From positions 1,530,594 through 1,594,593 of the forward strand of contig BDSI01000009.1 in the NCBI GenBank assembly GCA_003117195.1: a DNA stretch of 64,000 bases. Reading direction: 5' to 3'. Shown piece after piece: positions 23,170 through 33,196 of the stretch; the first letter of the stretch is position 1, and each line of letters starts with the position of its first letter. The notes under the pieces are model-generated. The model worked only from the letters and a program-made list of their open reading frames with translations, ran no database searches and was not told where the DNA came from. The stretch comes from Eudorina sp. 2006-703-Eu-15. Taxonomy: Eukaryota; Chlorophyta; Chlorophyceae; Chlamydomonadales; Volvocaceae. The position numbers and the translations under genes were made by a program.

Positions 23170-26100
23170 ATGATCATGGCGTTGGCGGCTCATTCCACGG
23201 CATCGTCCGCAACCCACTTTTCGGTCAAGGCGAGGGACGGCAAAGCCCGAAGCGGTGTCCTGACAACAAAGAACGGCAGTATCGACACACCTGCCGTGCT
23301 GCTGTACACCCGGCGTGGCGGCCCGCTGTCGCTGACAGCGCCCGACATGCTCGCAGCAGTCACGCCCCCCGTGCAGGGCGTCCAGCTCAGCACCATGCAC
23401 TTGTAAGTTTGACTGAAGTTCAGTCAAACCTTCAACAACATTTCAAATTCCCCGTGGATCCAGACCCACAGCCCGCTCCTTCTGCCCCGGCTTGCGTCCA
23501 TCTGCAGCCTAGAGAACCCCGACTACCGCATCCTGCGCGAGTACGGCCACGGCGCCCACGGGTTCCTGTCCTTGAAGGGCGTTCCCATCCTGGCCAGCAA
23601 CCGCGACCCCACCATGTACGAGTACGGCGCGCGGCCGGGCACCGACAGAGAGGTCCACGTGTCCATCCACAGCGGGGGCCACATGGTGAGCTGCGTCTTG
23701 GGGTCCCACTCAGGACCCGCTCGTCAAGTGCCGCCCGTGCACCGGCGCTTGACGAGCGCGCGTGCCGGCCGGCCCCGGAATAACGCTCAACGCCACTGGA
23801 AAGGCTGTGAAGGCTGGTGTGTGAACGGCTGTGGCAAGGCCTTTGTGGCCTTGTGATGTGTCCTTGATGTGGCCTTTGTCTCATCGCCCCCTGAGCGACA
23901 AGCGCACTGCCCACCTCGCCGCACCGCGCTCTCGGCCCGCCGCCGCCGGCGGATCTGCATTCGTCTGTATTTTCTCTGCCCCTGTGGCGATCAGCCCTGA
24001 AGCCAAACAGTCAACTGTGTGCCCTACACGGCAGCGATGGCCCCCCGCGGCCGCGGCGGCAGCGGCCCACCTGCTGCCTCCCCCCCACCACCCCCGGTCG
24101 AGTCCTTATCGGATATTCGCTCTGGCAGCAGCGCAGTATAAATATGTCTACCAATGTCCTATACCCCACCACCACCCCCGGTGTCGGACCCGGCTGCCGC
24201 CAGGCGCCCGAGGGACTCATCCCGTCCTATTACCACCTTGCCAGCAACCGAGTCCAGATGCATAGATGGGTGTGTGCATGGAACCATGGATGGATGGCTT
24301 GGTGAATGGATGACTGGATGGACGGCCGGATGTCGCGCAGGTGGGAACGGAACGCTTCATGGAGACGGTGGCGGCGCTGCGGCCGGATCTCTACGTGTCG
24401 CTGTGCGACGAGGTGAGGAGCTGGGGCGGGGGATGGTCGAGGTGCGCGCAGGGCGGCACAGTGCGGTGGTGTGTTGAGACAAGGTGGCGGCGGTCGGCAG
24501 TCACCGCAGCCGCGGGAGAAACCCAAATCGCAGCCGCGGGGCAAACCCAAATTGCAGCCGCGGGGCAAACACAAATTGCAGCCGCGGGGCGAACCCAAAT
24601 TGCAGCCGCGGGGCGAACCCAAATCGCAGCCGCGGGGCGAACCCAAATCGCAGCCGCGGGGCAAACCCAAATCGCAGCCGCGGGGCAAACCCAAATCGCA
24701 GCCGCGGGGCAAATCCAAATCGCAGCCGCGGGGCATACCCAAATCGGGCACTGCGCCTTCTTGCAGGTCGGCAGATGGGGGGGGTGTCGCAAAGGCCGGC
24801 CGGCGCGCTGACTGCCATCAGGGGCCCCGTGGGCCGTGGCCGGGCCGGGGGATGGGGAGGGGGCTGGTGGGAGATTGTGCGCTGCAGAGGGCGGGACGCA
24901 CATCGATGTGGGTTCACAGCGGAGACGTGGGCGGCGGTCAGGACCCTTGTGTCGTTCAAGACAGCGAAACGGCGGCCATGACCCATCCCCGGTGGCTCCG
25001 CTTGTGTGGTGGGGTGATGCCAACTCGCCAACCCCCTCCTCCCTCCTTTCTCACGCCGCCGCCGCTGCCGCCGCCGCTGCTGCAGGTCGCTGCGGACGCC
25101 AAGCCCAAGCGCGTCGCCACTGCCACCAAGCGCACCACCGCCTGGCTGGACGACTGTCTGCGCATCCACTCATCCCTCCAACAGCCGCAGGCACAGGGCC
25201 CCGTGCCAGAGGCGGCGGCGCCTCCGCATCACCAGCAACCAACCCAGCAGCCGCAGCCGCAGCCGCAGCCGCAGCAGCAGCCGGGGTCCGCGGGGGACAC
25301 GGAGGTGGCGGAGGGCGGCAATGGCGACGGGGGCGCGGCGGCGGCGGGGCCGCTGTCGGGCAGTCTGCTGCTGGCGGCGCTGGGCGGCGGGGGTCTCCCA
25401 GCTGAGCGAGCCCGGGCGGCGGCGGCGGTGGCGGACAAGGAGGGCGTCGGAGGTGCGATGCCCCCGAGGAAAGGGTCTAAGCGGGTAGACGGAAGAAACC
25501 GTGGCGCGTGTGTGTAGCGGGGAACCCGCCCAGCACCGACCTGTTTGAGCGATTTGCCTATCTCGTATGCCGTGTTAGCGGCCGGCCACTCAGCGCTCCC
25601 ACGGGGGTCGCGCCAGGTGCCAGATGCGCACTGCGGCCAGGTCCGACGAAGGCGGCGGGCTACCGGCTGGTGCCATAGTGCCCTCTCCCTGACACGTGCT
25701 CCTTCGCGCCAGTGCACCGGCGCCAGAAAGCCCTCTGACGCGCGATCTGCCGCGGCTCTGACCCTCTCGGGGCTGCCCGGGGAATTGCGCCTTCGCGGCC
25801 TACGGTTACGGTTACGCACCCAACAACTGCTCGCCAACGCAACTCGCCACGACTGCACGCCAACGCAACCCACCACCAACGCGACCGCACGCAGGCTACG
25901 CGCTGTGCGGTCTGGGCACCGGTGAGGCGCCCGAGCAGCGCCCCGCCCTCATCGCCGCCTCACTGGGGGCGCTACCGCCCGGGGACCTGGGGCGGCGGCC
26001 GGTGTTCGCGGCGGGTCTGGCGGCCAGCCCCGAGGAGATCCTGGCGGCGGTGGCGGAGGGCGTGGACCTGCTGGACTGCGCCTTCGTGGCGCAGGTGGGG

Positions 26101-28520
26101 GCCGCGGACCTCGGGCCACAGGCGCCCGGGTCGGGTGTTGGGCCACATGCTATAAGGCCGCAGGGTATAAGGCCGCAGGCCAAGTGTCGGGTTCGGGTTT
26201 CAGGAGGGTTTGGGATACCGTTCAAGGTAAGGTGGGGCCGCAAGCGGTTGGTTGGACAGGATCCGCGGGGGGACAGGGGCTGTGTGGAAACTCGGTGCGG
26301 CTGGCGAGTCAGGGCATCCAGGGCGGGGGTGTGAAGGAGTACTTTCAGTCCCCCGAACGCTGAGGAGTCCTTAGCGTCGTGGCGAGGCAGCGTGGCAGCG
26401 AAATGCATGTGGGTTGGGTGGAAGGCCGAAGCGGGGGTCAAGGGCCGGTGCCGGGTGCGCGCCCTGCGGCGTGCAGAAGAGGCAACTGAACCCGCACCCT
26501 GCGGGCCCCCTGGACTTTCGAGTCTCTCGGACCCCTTTGCTCCAACCCCCTCTAAACCCCCCCTACCCTCTCCCGATGCCCTCGCCTCCGCAGATCACCG
26601 CGGGGGGATACGCGCTCACGTTCCCGCTGAGACCACCACCGGTGAGGTGTACGGCACGACAGCCAGGAGGTGTGCAGGTGTTGGAGGGCACCACATCACA
26701 CCAGTGGGGGAAGGGCCGGGATGCGATTGGCACATTGGCTGGGATGATGAGGCGCCGGAGTGTGGATATGCTCGGCAGGGGTGCGAGGCACTGGACGGGA
26801 CGAGGGCCGGGGCCCGCTTGCCCCTGGCGTTGCCTACCTTGGGTGATGCGGCTGTTGTGGGGTAACCCGGCCCTGCTTGCAAGTGCCCTTGCTTTTGCCC
26901 ACCGCCCCCCACGTATGTCTTCGGTGCCGTAACGCGGCGTTGTTGACGGTACCTGGGTGCTGGGGCGCTCCCACCCAAGGATTTGAACGGGGGTCCATCT
27001 GGCCGTGGTGTACCCGGCCCCCCGGAACCCCTGTGCGGCTGCAGGGCTGGCGGTCGGAGGCTGCGGGGCAACCCTTCGGACCCGAGGGCGGAGACGGAGG
27101 TGGAGGTGGGGAGGCAGACCTCGGAGCGGAGCAAGGGCGCGAGGTCGAGGCCGCGGCGGCGGCGGCCGCCGCCACCTCCGTGCCCGCCTTTGGCCCAGCC
27201 GGCCCCGGCCTCGGACCGGATGTCACATTGGGTGCGGACGACACAAAAATCAACCTGTGGTCGACCTCCTACAGGTGAATATGAATGAATGAATGAACGT
27301 TACAGCGGACCCCGAAAAGATGGGTAAATTTCCAACGCCCACGCTTTCCCTCGCGCTGTGCTCCTGATCCACGGCCACGCCATCGGTTTGGGACCCCACC
27401 GCGGACCCTGTCCTCCCCCCGTCCCCGTCCCCGGCCTAACAGGCTGGATAAGGGCCCGCTGCTGCCCGGCTGCGGCTGCTTCACCTGCCGGCGGCACTCG
27501 CGCGCCTACGTGCACCACCTGCTGAACACACACGAGATGCTCGCGGACGTGTTGCTGGAGGCGCACAACACCAGCCACCTCATGGCGTTTTGCCAGGTGA
27601 AGGGCAAGGCAGGAGGGGGGTTGAAATTTAAAAAGACAGAAGAGGCAGGAGGGGGGTACAGCGAATCGGCAATGGAGGGTTTGAGGTGGGGTCATGGGTG
27701 TGGGTGGGGTTGAGGTTGAGGGGTGTGGGTGTGGGCAGGGGTGGGGTGGGTTGAGGGTGAGGGGTGTGGGTGAGGTGTGGGTGTGCAGCTGAGGCGCTCG
27801 CCCGTGATTGACCCGTTATCATCGGGTGCAGGGCGGGCCTGGAGGACATGACCGAATAATCCCGTGCCGTGCTTGGGTTGCAGGGGAGGAGGAACGTGAA
27901 CACACATGTTGCCCATCATGTGGGGCTCGGACGGCACCGTGGCCGCGCCTAGCTGCTCCTGCCCCTCCTCCTCCTGCCTGCTCTTACGGCTTGCTGCGCA
28001 ACGTGCAACCCAGAACTCAGATCCAGCTTCTCTGCAGTACCAACGTTCCCAGAGAAGCAGTACTCGCTTCCGCTGGTCCTCACACCCGGGGCATCTGGAG
28101 ATGTACCGTCGGATGCATCCTCTGCTCCACTCATTCATTCATTCATTCATTCATTCATTCATTCATTCATTCATTCATTCATTCATTCATTCATTCATTC
28201 ATTCATTCATTCATTCATCGTTTCATCCCCACATCCGACTTGCCCGATGCGGTGGTCCTGTCCGCCCCGCTCCTCAGGCCATCCGAGAAGCCATCACCGA
28301 GGGGCGTTTCGAGGAGTACCGCGAGTGGTTCCGAAGCTTGAGGACGACCCCGTTGGTAGCCGCACCTCGGCACGTGCCGGCCAAGCGCCGAGCGTCGGGG
28401 CCGCCGAGTGCCGAAGACGGGGCGGGCGTGGAGGAGGCAGCGGGGACTGAGGGGGAGGCCGGCGCGAGGCCGTCTAGGGTTAAGCATGACGTGTCGCAGT
28501 CCAAGTGGGTGCGGGTTTGA
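23170..28520 (+). CDS. QTRT2: Queuine tRNA-ribosyltransferase accessory subunit 2
   Basis: Nine exons join in phase: 23170-23402, 23508-23685, 24341-24412, 25086-25452, 25895-26094, 26594-26641, 27045-27274, 27443-27596 and 28278-28520, giving 574 residues. QTRT2 pairs with catalytic QTRT1 to exchange guanine for queuine at position 34 of GUN-anticodon tRNAs. Matching blocks are the N-terminal FSVKARDGKARSGVLTT, the GYALCGLGTGE and EGVDLLDCAF segments, GGYALTFPL, TKINLWSTSYR and the zinc site. Zinc ligands follow the family spacing CxCxxCx25H: Cys453, Cys455, Cys458 and His484. The protein is longer than the usual about 415 residues because of Gln/Pro/Ala linkers (about residues 190-260 and 370-425). 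ATG 23170 is the first in-frame methionine; 23176 is an alternative. TGTAA is at 28849-28853. The exon 8 and 9 motifs also favour subunit 2 over subunit 1. Confidence 0.88.
24505..24744. repeat. 24-bp minisatellite, ten copies, in QTRT2 intron 3
   Basis: Ten head-to-tail copies of a 24-base unit beginning CGCAGCCGCGGGG and ending CCCAAAT, with few substitutions and no length change. Because the unit is eight codons, several frames stay open on both strands (for example repeating QTQIAAAG or KPKSQPRG), which explains the long open frames here. It lies between exons 3 and 4 and is not needed for the family fold. Confidence 0.93.
27297..27311 (+). repeat. Dispersed word GTTACAGCGGACCCC, four copies
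   Basis: The 15-base word, allowing a base either side, occurs at about 27299-27313 (plus), 28839-28853 (minus), 29757-29771 (plus) and 62583-62597 (plus). The first two are each preceded by GAAT units and AC. The last two share a longer block of about 40 bases running on through CGGGTCATCGGTGACAGCC. These look like ends of a small repeat family. Confidence 0.7.
28131..28219. repeat. CATT/ATTC microsatellite in QTRT2 intron 8
   Basis: About 22 uninterrupted ATTC units ending 58 bases before the exon 9 acceptor at 28278. Shorter runs of the same unit occur at 27282-27297 (GAAT strand) and 28855-28871, each beside a shared 15-base word. Confidence 0.95.
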
Positions 28521-28848
28521 GTGTTTAAATATGACACGGCGTAAGGGGTACGGCAGAGATGCACCAGGGCCAGGATGTGGTATCGGGTGTGTTAGGGTTA
28601 GAGCGCAGAGGTCGGACTTTCCCTTGCAGAACACCCACGCTTTCGTCGAGGCTGCGGTGGAAGACTGTGTGGGGGCAGGGCGGTGCTGTGCTGTGCCGTG
28701 CTCAGCACGTGCTCCACCCGGTGTGGAGCGCCGTGCTGTGATGTGCCTCCGGATGGGAGAGCGCCTCTCGATTGACATGACATGAAGGCCTGCGTGGGGC
28801 CTGCTGGGGCTTGCCCTGGTATACACCGGTGATCCCTTTGGGGTCCGC

Positions 28849-28853
28849 TGTAA
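28849..28853 (+). terminator. TGTAA poly(A) signal of QTRT2
   Basis: First TGTAA after the QTRT2 stop, about 330 bases downstream. It forms part of the dispersed word GGGGTCCGCTGTAAC. Confidence 0.55.
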
Positions 28854-29237
28854 CGTTCATTCATTCATTCATGAAGGCGTCTCCTTGGGCTTCCGGGTTT
28901 ACTTCCGGGTTGAGGGGCGTCAGTAGGAGCGCCGCATGCTGTGGACGTTATCGGGACACAAGTCTGGTGTGGGTGAGAGGCGACTGCGGTGTAGAGCGAT
29001 GAGAGTGATGTCGCTTTTATCTGTATCTACAGCAGTAAGCGATTCGTGGCCTGTAGCTGTCAGCCTGTAACCGCACCTAATCAAGCCTTGTATCTTCAAC
29101 CATCAGCGACGTGCATCCGCTCACCTGTGTTGCCTGTGCGCATTGTGAACCTTCACTCTTAGGACACAGATAACTTTGCATTTGGCGAAGCCACGGCAGT
29201 ACATGGGTTTTGCGGTCGCGATACCCGGGTTTGTGAA

Positions 29238-29275
29238 GCAAACCTGGGCTTGTACGTTTTTGTCTGGGGCAGAGT
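29238..29275 (+). repeat. Dispersed repeat shared with 32257-32295
   Basis: CAAACCTGGGCTT, four variable bases, then TTTTTGTCTGGGGCA appears at both places in the same orientation. Sequence on both sides differs. Probably remnants of one repeat family. Confidence 0.65.
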
Positions 29276-29399
29276 AGCGGCCAACGGCTTGCTGAATTAA
29301 AACGGCTGGCCCACCCATCCCCGCGCCTTAGGCCCCTGGCCCCCACAACCCCGTGCCTCATGCCCCTGTCCCGCACATCCCCGCGCCTCAGCCCCCTGC

Positions 29400-31550
29400 C
29401 CCGCACACTTCTGGGGATCCCGCCCTTTGCTGTGCCTATCCCTTTCGTAGCATTGCCCCGCTTCAGTGTCTGTCTGGGTGGGGTCATCGCCCGAGTGCTT
29501 TTTTTCGCGGCGGGTGACATGCGGCATGCTGTGCGCGCCCGCACAGGGGTGTGCGCTTCTCCGCTCCCTGTGCTGTCCCTTCAGTCCGCAAAACCGCAGC
29601 CGCCTGGCCTGGCGGCACCCTGGCGTGCAGCTCCTTCCTGTATCGCGTGCCAAACGACAGCGATCCAGCCTCCAGCAGCACTTTGGAACCGCAAGCCGCA
29701 GCAGCAGCTGCAGCAGCAAGCGACGTGGAGGTCATGCCGGAGGATATTATTAAGGATGTTACAGCGGACCCCGCGGGTCATCGGTGACAGCCAACGGCGA
29801 CAGCCGAGGCTTCCTCACCATACACTGCCTAAACGAACTGGCGCCACCATGGCGCTCCGGAGAATGCGGTGGCGGCCGACATCAACATGGCCAGCACCAC
29901 AACATGGCCGCCAGCACTTTGCTCGCATCTCCGGTGGCGCTTGCCCGGTGGCGCTTGCGGTGCTGCCGCCCGTACCTGTCAGATCCACGTTGCTTCGTTC
30001 GTCGACCAACTACTGGCACTTCGGGTCGCACGGCTGCCTGCAGGTGCTGGATGGCGGGCTCGGGGGCACAGACGGAGGCGCTGGCGGGCGTGGAGCCGAG
30101 GGCAGGCCGCGGATAGGTTGGGGAGGGCAAACTTGGTGGATGAGGCCCCCGCGGCGTCGGGCTCAGCACCGCAGGCGGCGGCGGCGAGCGCGAGGGATGC
30201 AGTGGTGACGGTTGCAGTGGGAGCGGCAGTAGCAGGGTGAGTTTCGGTGGGGTCCTTGTAGAGCACCCAGGCTGCCCAATGTGAATGCATGCTCCACCTC
30301 CAATACAGTGCGAAGCACAGTCCCAGCATCTCGAGAAGCCTTTGCCAGCTCACCTACTACAGGGTCACTGCCGTGATGTAGGGACGAGAAGCCCCAGCCA
30401 GCAAGTGCCTCAGCAAGGTACTCTCTTTCCACGCTCCCCAGGCAACAAGGTCATAACCTTCACCATCCTCGGCTGGCCTCGTCGCATTCCTCTCCCCCCT
30501 TGTGCCCCTCCTCCGCCTCATGGCCCCTCCGCCACTGCCTCCTCGTCCACTTATTCACAGGTGTACTTGTTACAATATGGACCCGAGTCCCGACCGGGTG
30601 TTCCAACGGGTCCAGATCGCTCGTAGGCGCCTCATCAACCCCTACCAAGGACTGCGCACCCATCCTCCGTCACCCCGGGGGGGGGGGGTCATGCAGCCAT
30701 ACCGGCCAACACACCATGTGACCAGCGCACCAGGATTGCCTCTCCTGGAAACCGCGCCAGTCCTGCCGAATCACATGGCAGGGAGGGAGCCGATAATCGA
30801 ACCGTGGATCTCTGGACAGAATGCCAGTGTCTTTCCCATTAGACGACACCCCCCGACTTAGCCAACTTATTGTTCCGGATCCACAGACGACTCTGCCTCC
30901 TCATTAAACTCCCCCCTGCACCACGCTTGCTGTGTCGAGATCTTTGCAGTGCTCGAGCGCCAGCCAGCAGGTGCCAGCGCTGCTACAAGCCCTCCCCCTT
31001 GCTCATGACCACATTCAAATTTGATGTTCAAATTTAAATTTGGCCAGGAGCAACGGGGGGACGGCTTGATATTCAAGTCCAATAACAATCTGCAACCTAG
31101 CACGCCACTTCGATATCAAACAACTCCTACAACAGCGGCGCTGGTCACTGATGCGAGTGCTGCTGGTGCACCTGCACCTGCCACGGCCAGCAGCCCGCAC
31201 GCCAGTCTGGCAAGCCAGCCGTAAGGCTAGTTCTCGGAGGGGTGTTCGCGCTTCATCAGGGGCCGTGCCCTTGCGATAGCTGCTGTACCGTACTAAATGT
31301 GTCCTCTTCGCTCTTCCCATATGCAAACCTGCAACGGAGGCAACATGGCTTACGGCTTGCTGCACTCCCCCGCCTGCTCTGCCCGCTCCTTTCATGGGCC
31401 CCATCCGCGCCGTCCATCGCCCAGCAGCTCCTGCTCCAGGAGGTACAGTCGTGCGCCCGCCGGTGCACATCGGGGTGCCACCGGGGGGCATCCGACAGCG
31501 CCACCGGCGGGTAGGTCGCCTCGCCGTCGAGCCCAGCCCTGGAGGGGTTG
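29400..31550 (+). CDS. Weak, possibly multi-exon hypothetical locus
   Basis: Not recognised. Plus-strand pieces with splice-like borders include about 29589-29787 (FLYRVPNDSDPASSS, then an alanine run and EVMPEDIIKDVTADPAGHR before a stop), about 30130-30238 (RANLVDEAPAASGSA, donor GGTGAGT), about 30443-30560 and about 31135-31223 (LVTDASAAGAPAPAT, donor GTAAGG). Minus-strand frames at 30432-30240 and 29720-29560 look equally protein-like, so the strand is not secure. A SINE-like repeat occupies 30565-30855. This may be a decayed gene or gene fragments among repeats. Confidence 0.2.
30565..30855 (-). mobile_element. SINE-like element with tRNA-related head, copy 1
   Basis: On the minus strand the element begins near 30855 with a tRNA-like head: a D-arm/A-box-like TCGTCTAATGGG, a poor anticodon arm, then the B-box-like GGTTCGATTAT. 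A body follows (TTGGCCGGTATGGCTGCA, a C run, GATGAGGCGCCTACGAG) and it ends near 30565 in TTGTAAC. The body and 3' end are shared with 36378-36560. The anticodon stem-loop does not fold properly, so this is not a functional tRNA. tRNA-derived SINEs (SINEX) are known in Chlamydomonas; membership of that family is inferred. I found no clear target-site duplication. Confidence 0.65.
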
Positions 31551-33196
31551 GATGGATCAAGGGCGGCAGTAGTGGTTGCACTACTGCAAAGGCACGGCCT
31601 TACTGTTCACGGCCGGATGGCGGCACGTGACCAGGTAGCTGCGGGGAGGTGTAAGTGTGTAACCGTTTGGAAATCTCAGTTAAAACTCACCCACAGCATC
31701 CCTCAATCTGCGTGCGGCACCTCAGTAACGTTTCCAACGGAATGGACTCGTGGAATGTAGCAAACGAACTAGGGTGCCCTGAGAAGGTAGTAAGCTGTCT
31801 GCACCAATCAGTACCAGTCCACACATGGCCCCCTAACTAACCATTATCTACAAGTATATGTACACCCTAACAATCAGCTCGGACTTGCAGAACCGCTGTT
31901 ACTCCACCAACTGTCACCAACTGGAATATGCCAAGGCTGTGTAGGAAAATAGCGCCAGTCCTATTGCGCTCGGCAAGGAGGATTGTGTCATTCGGATTAT
32001 CACGGATCAGCACCAACGCTGTCTGCAGCTTCGCCATAAATCGTTTCCAGCCATTTTAATTGCGTTGCCATGGCAGCTGCTGCAACCGAAGGCCCCGCAA
32101 ATCGGCGCTTTCCGCCGTTCGGTAACCGATTCGCACAGTTAGAGCTCGACAAAGGGAGGATATGAGGCGAAAATAAGGGTGGGCACGACATTGGCCAGCG
32201 CGGTTCCGCTTAAAAGCAAACTTAAAGCCTACAAAACTATGTAATTCGACATACCCACAAACCTGGGCTTATGCTTTTTTGTCTGGGGCACACAGACACA
32301 CAGTGCCAATCACAGTCGCTCCCTATCAAATTGTCTGACCTACAAACCCCAACCAGCGCCTTCACCGCAACTCCTGCAGTTGCCCTTCAAGCCGCATTCT
32401 TACAAATCCGGGACCGCGCCAACCCTTACTTGTTGAAATTGAATCTTGATTCTGCCTTCAGCTCCAATGCCGCCAAAATGTTCTGCTGCAGTTGCCGTTG
32501 GCGGTTGGGCGGCTCTACGGCCGAACCTCTAGGCCGAACTAAGGCAGTCAGGCGGAATTGGTTCGAGCCATATGCGTTGCAGGATGATGCTTTGCAACTT
32601 CACTTAACGAACAGGCGTAGGGATTGTAAAGCAGGTCTGCGTAGGAAAGAGAACATTGCGTTAAATACTGTACACTGAACCAATCAGCGCTGCGCAGCAT
32701 TTGCGCACAAATATCATCATAGTTTAATCCACAGCGAGTTGTGAAGTGACTCTGTCGGAGAGACAGGCGCACACAAAACTGGGCTGAAATCTTCAAATTT
32801 GTCGATCGGCAGGTCATCCATCAAGTCCTGGTGTGTCTTCCTCACGCATGCATTGTCCTGGTCCATACGGCGGTACACAGCTGGCTCATGTTGTTGCAAG
32901 GGTTTGCGTGGAATCCCGGCACCTGCCACGCTTAGCATGCCAACGCATTGTTAACTTGGTATGGCACGTATTGTTACAGAACTGATTCGGTGTGTGCTGC
33001 CCGGGGTTCGTTGCAGACGGTCTTGACAGTTGGTTGGCTGACAATCGGCCAAACTAGGAACGCTCATAACGGACGGTTCCTCCAATCGTCATACACCTGA
33101 TCACTCTTGACAGTTGCGCAAGGAGGCACTGGAGCGTGCTGCACGGCACGCAGTGAAGAGTCGGGCACTGCACAGAACAGACCATCGGAGCCGGCC
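31551..33196. other. Low-GC intergenic region upstream of the SIZ homologue
   Basis: No supported gene. 32257-32295 repeats the word found at 29236-29275. The stretch 32271-32678 is open for 135 codons but matches nothing I recognise and lacks a convincing start. 33000-33196 is probably the promoter and leader of the next gene. Confidence 0.5.

Larger units (their letters stand above)
28521..29400. other. QTRT2 3' UTR and intergenic repeats
   Basis: TGTAA at 28849-28853 is the likely end signal. It sits inside a copy of the dispersed word GGGGTCCGCTGTAAC next to ATTC units, so the signal may have been supplied by a repeat. 29236-29275 contains a repeat shared with 32257-32295. No gene is seen. 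Confidence 0.5.

Noticed and set aside
24484..24981. Direct repeats resembling a CRISPR array
   Set aside because: Units are contiguous with no spacers, in an intron of a nuclear gene; it is a minisatellite.
27906..28520. 204-codon frame running through the ATTC microsatellite into the last QTRT2 exon
   Set aside because: The microsatellite translation is an artefact; the acceptor at 28278 and phase continuity with exon 8 define the real exon.
30790..30855. tRNA gene on the minus strand
   Set aside because: A- and B-box-like words are present, but the anticodon stem-loop does not fold to a seven-base loop and the acceptor ends do not pair; it fits a SINE head.
32271..32678. 135-codon plus-strand frame
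   Set aside because: Starts inside a dispersed repeat, lacks a good start, and has no recognisable domain.
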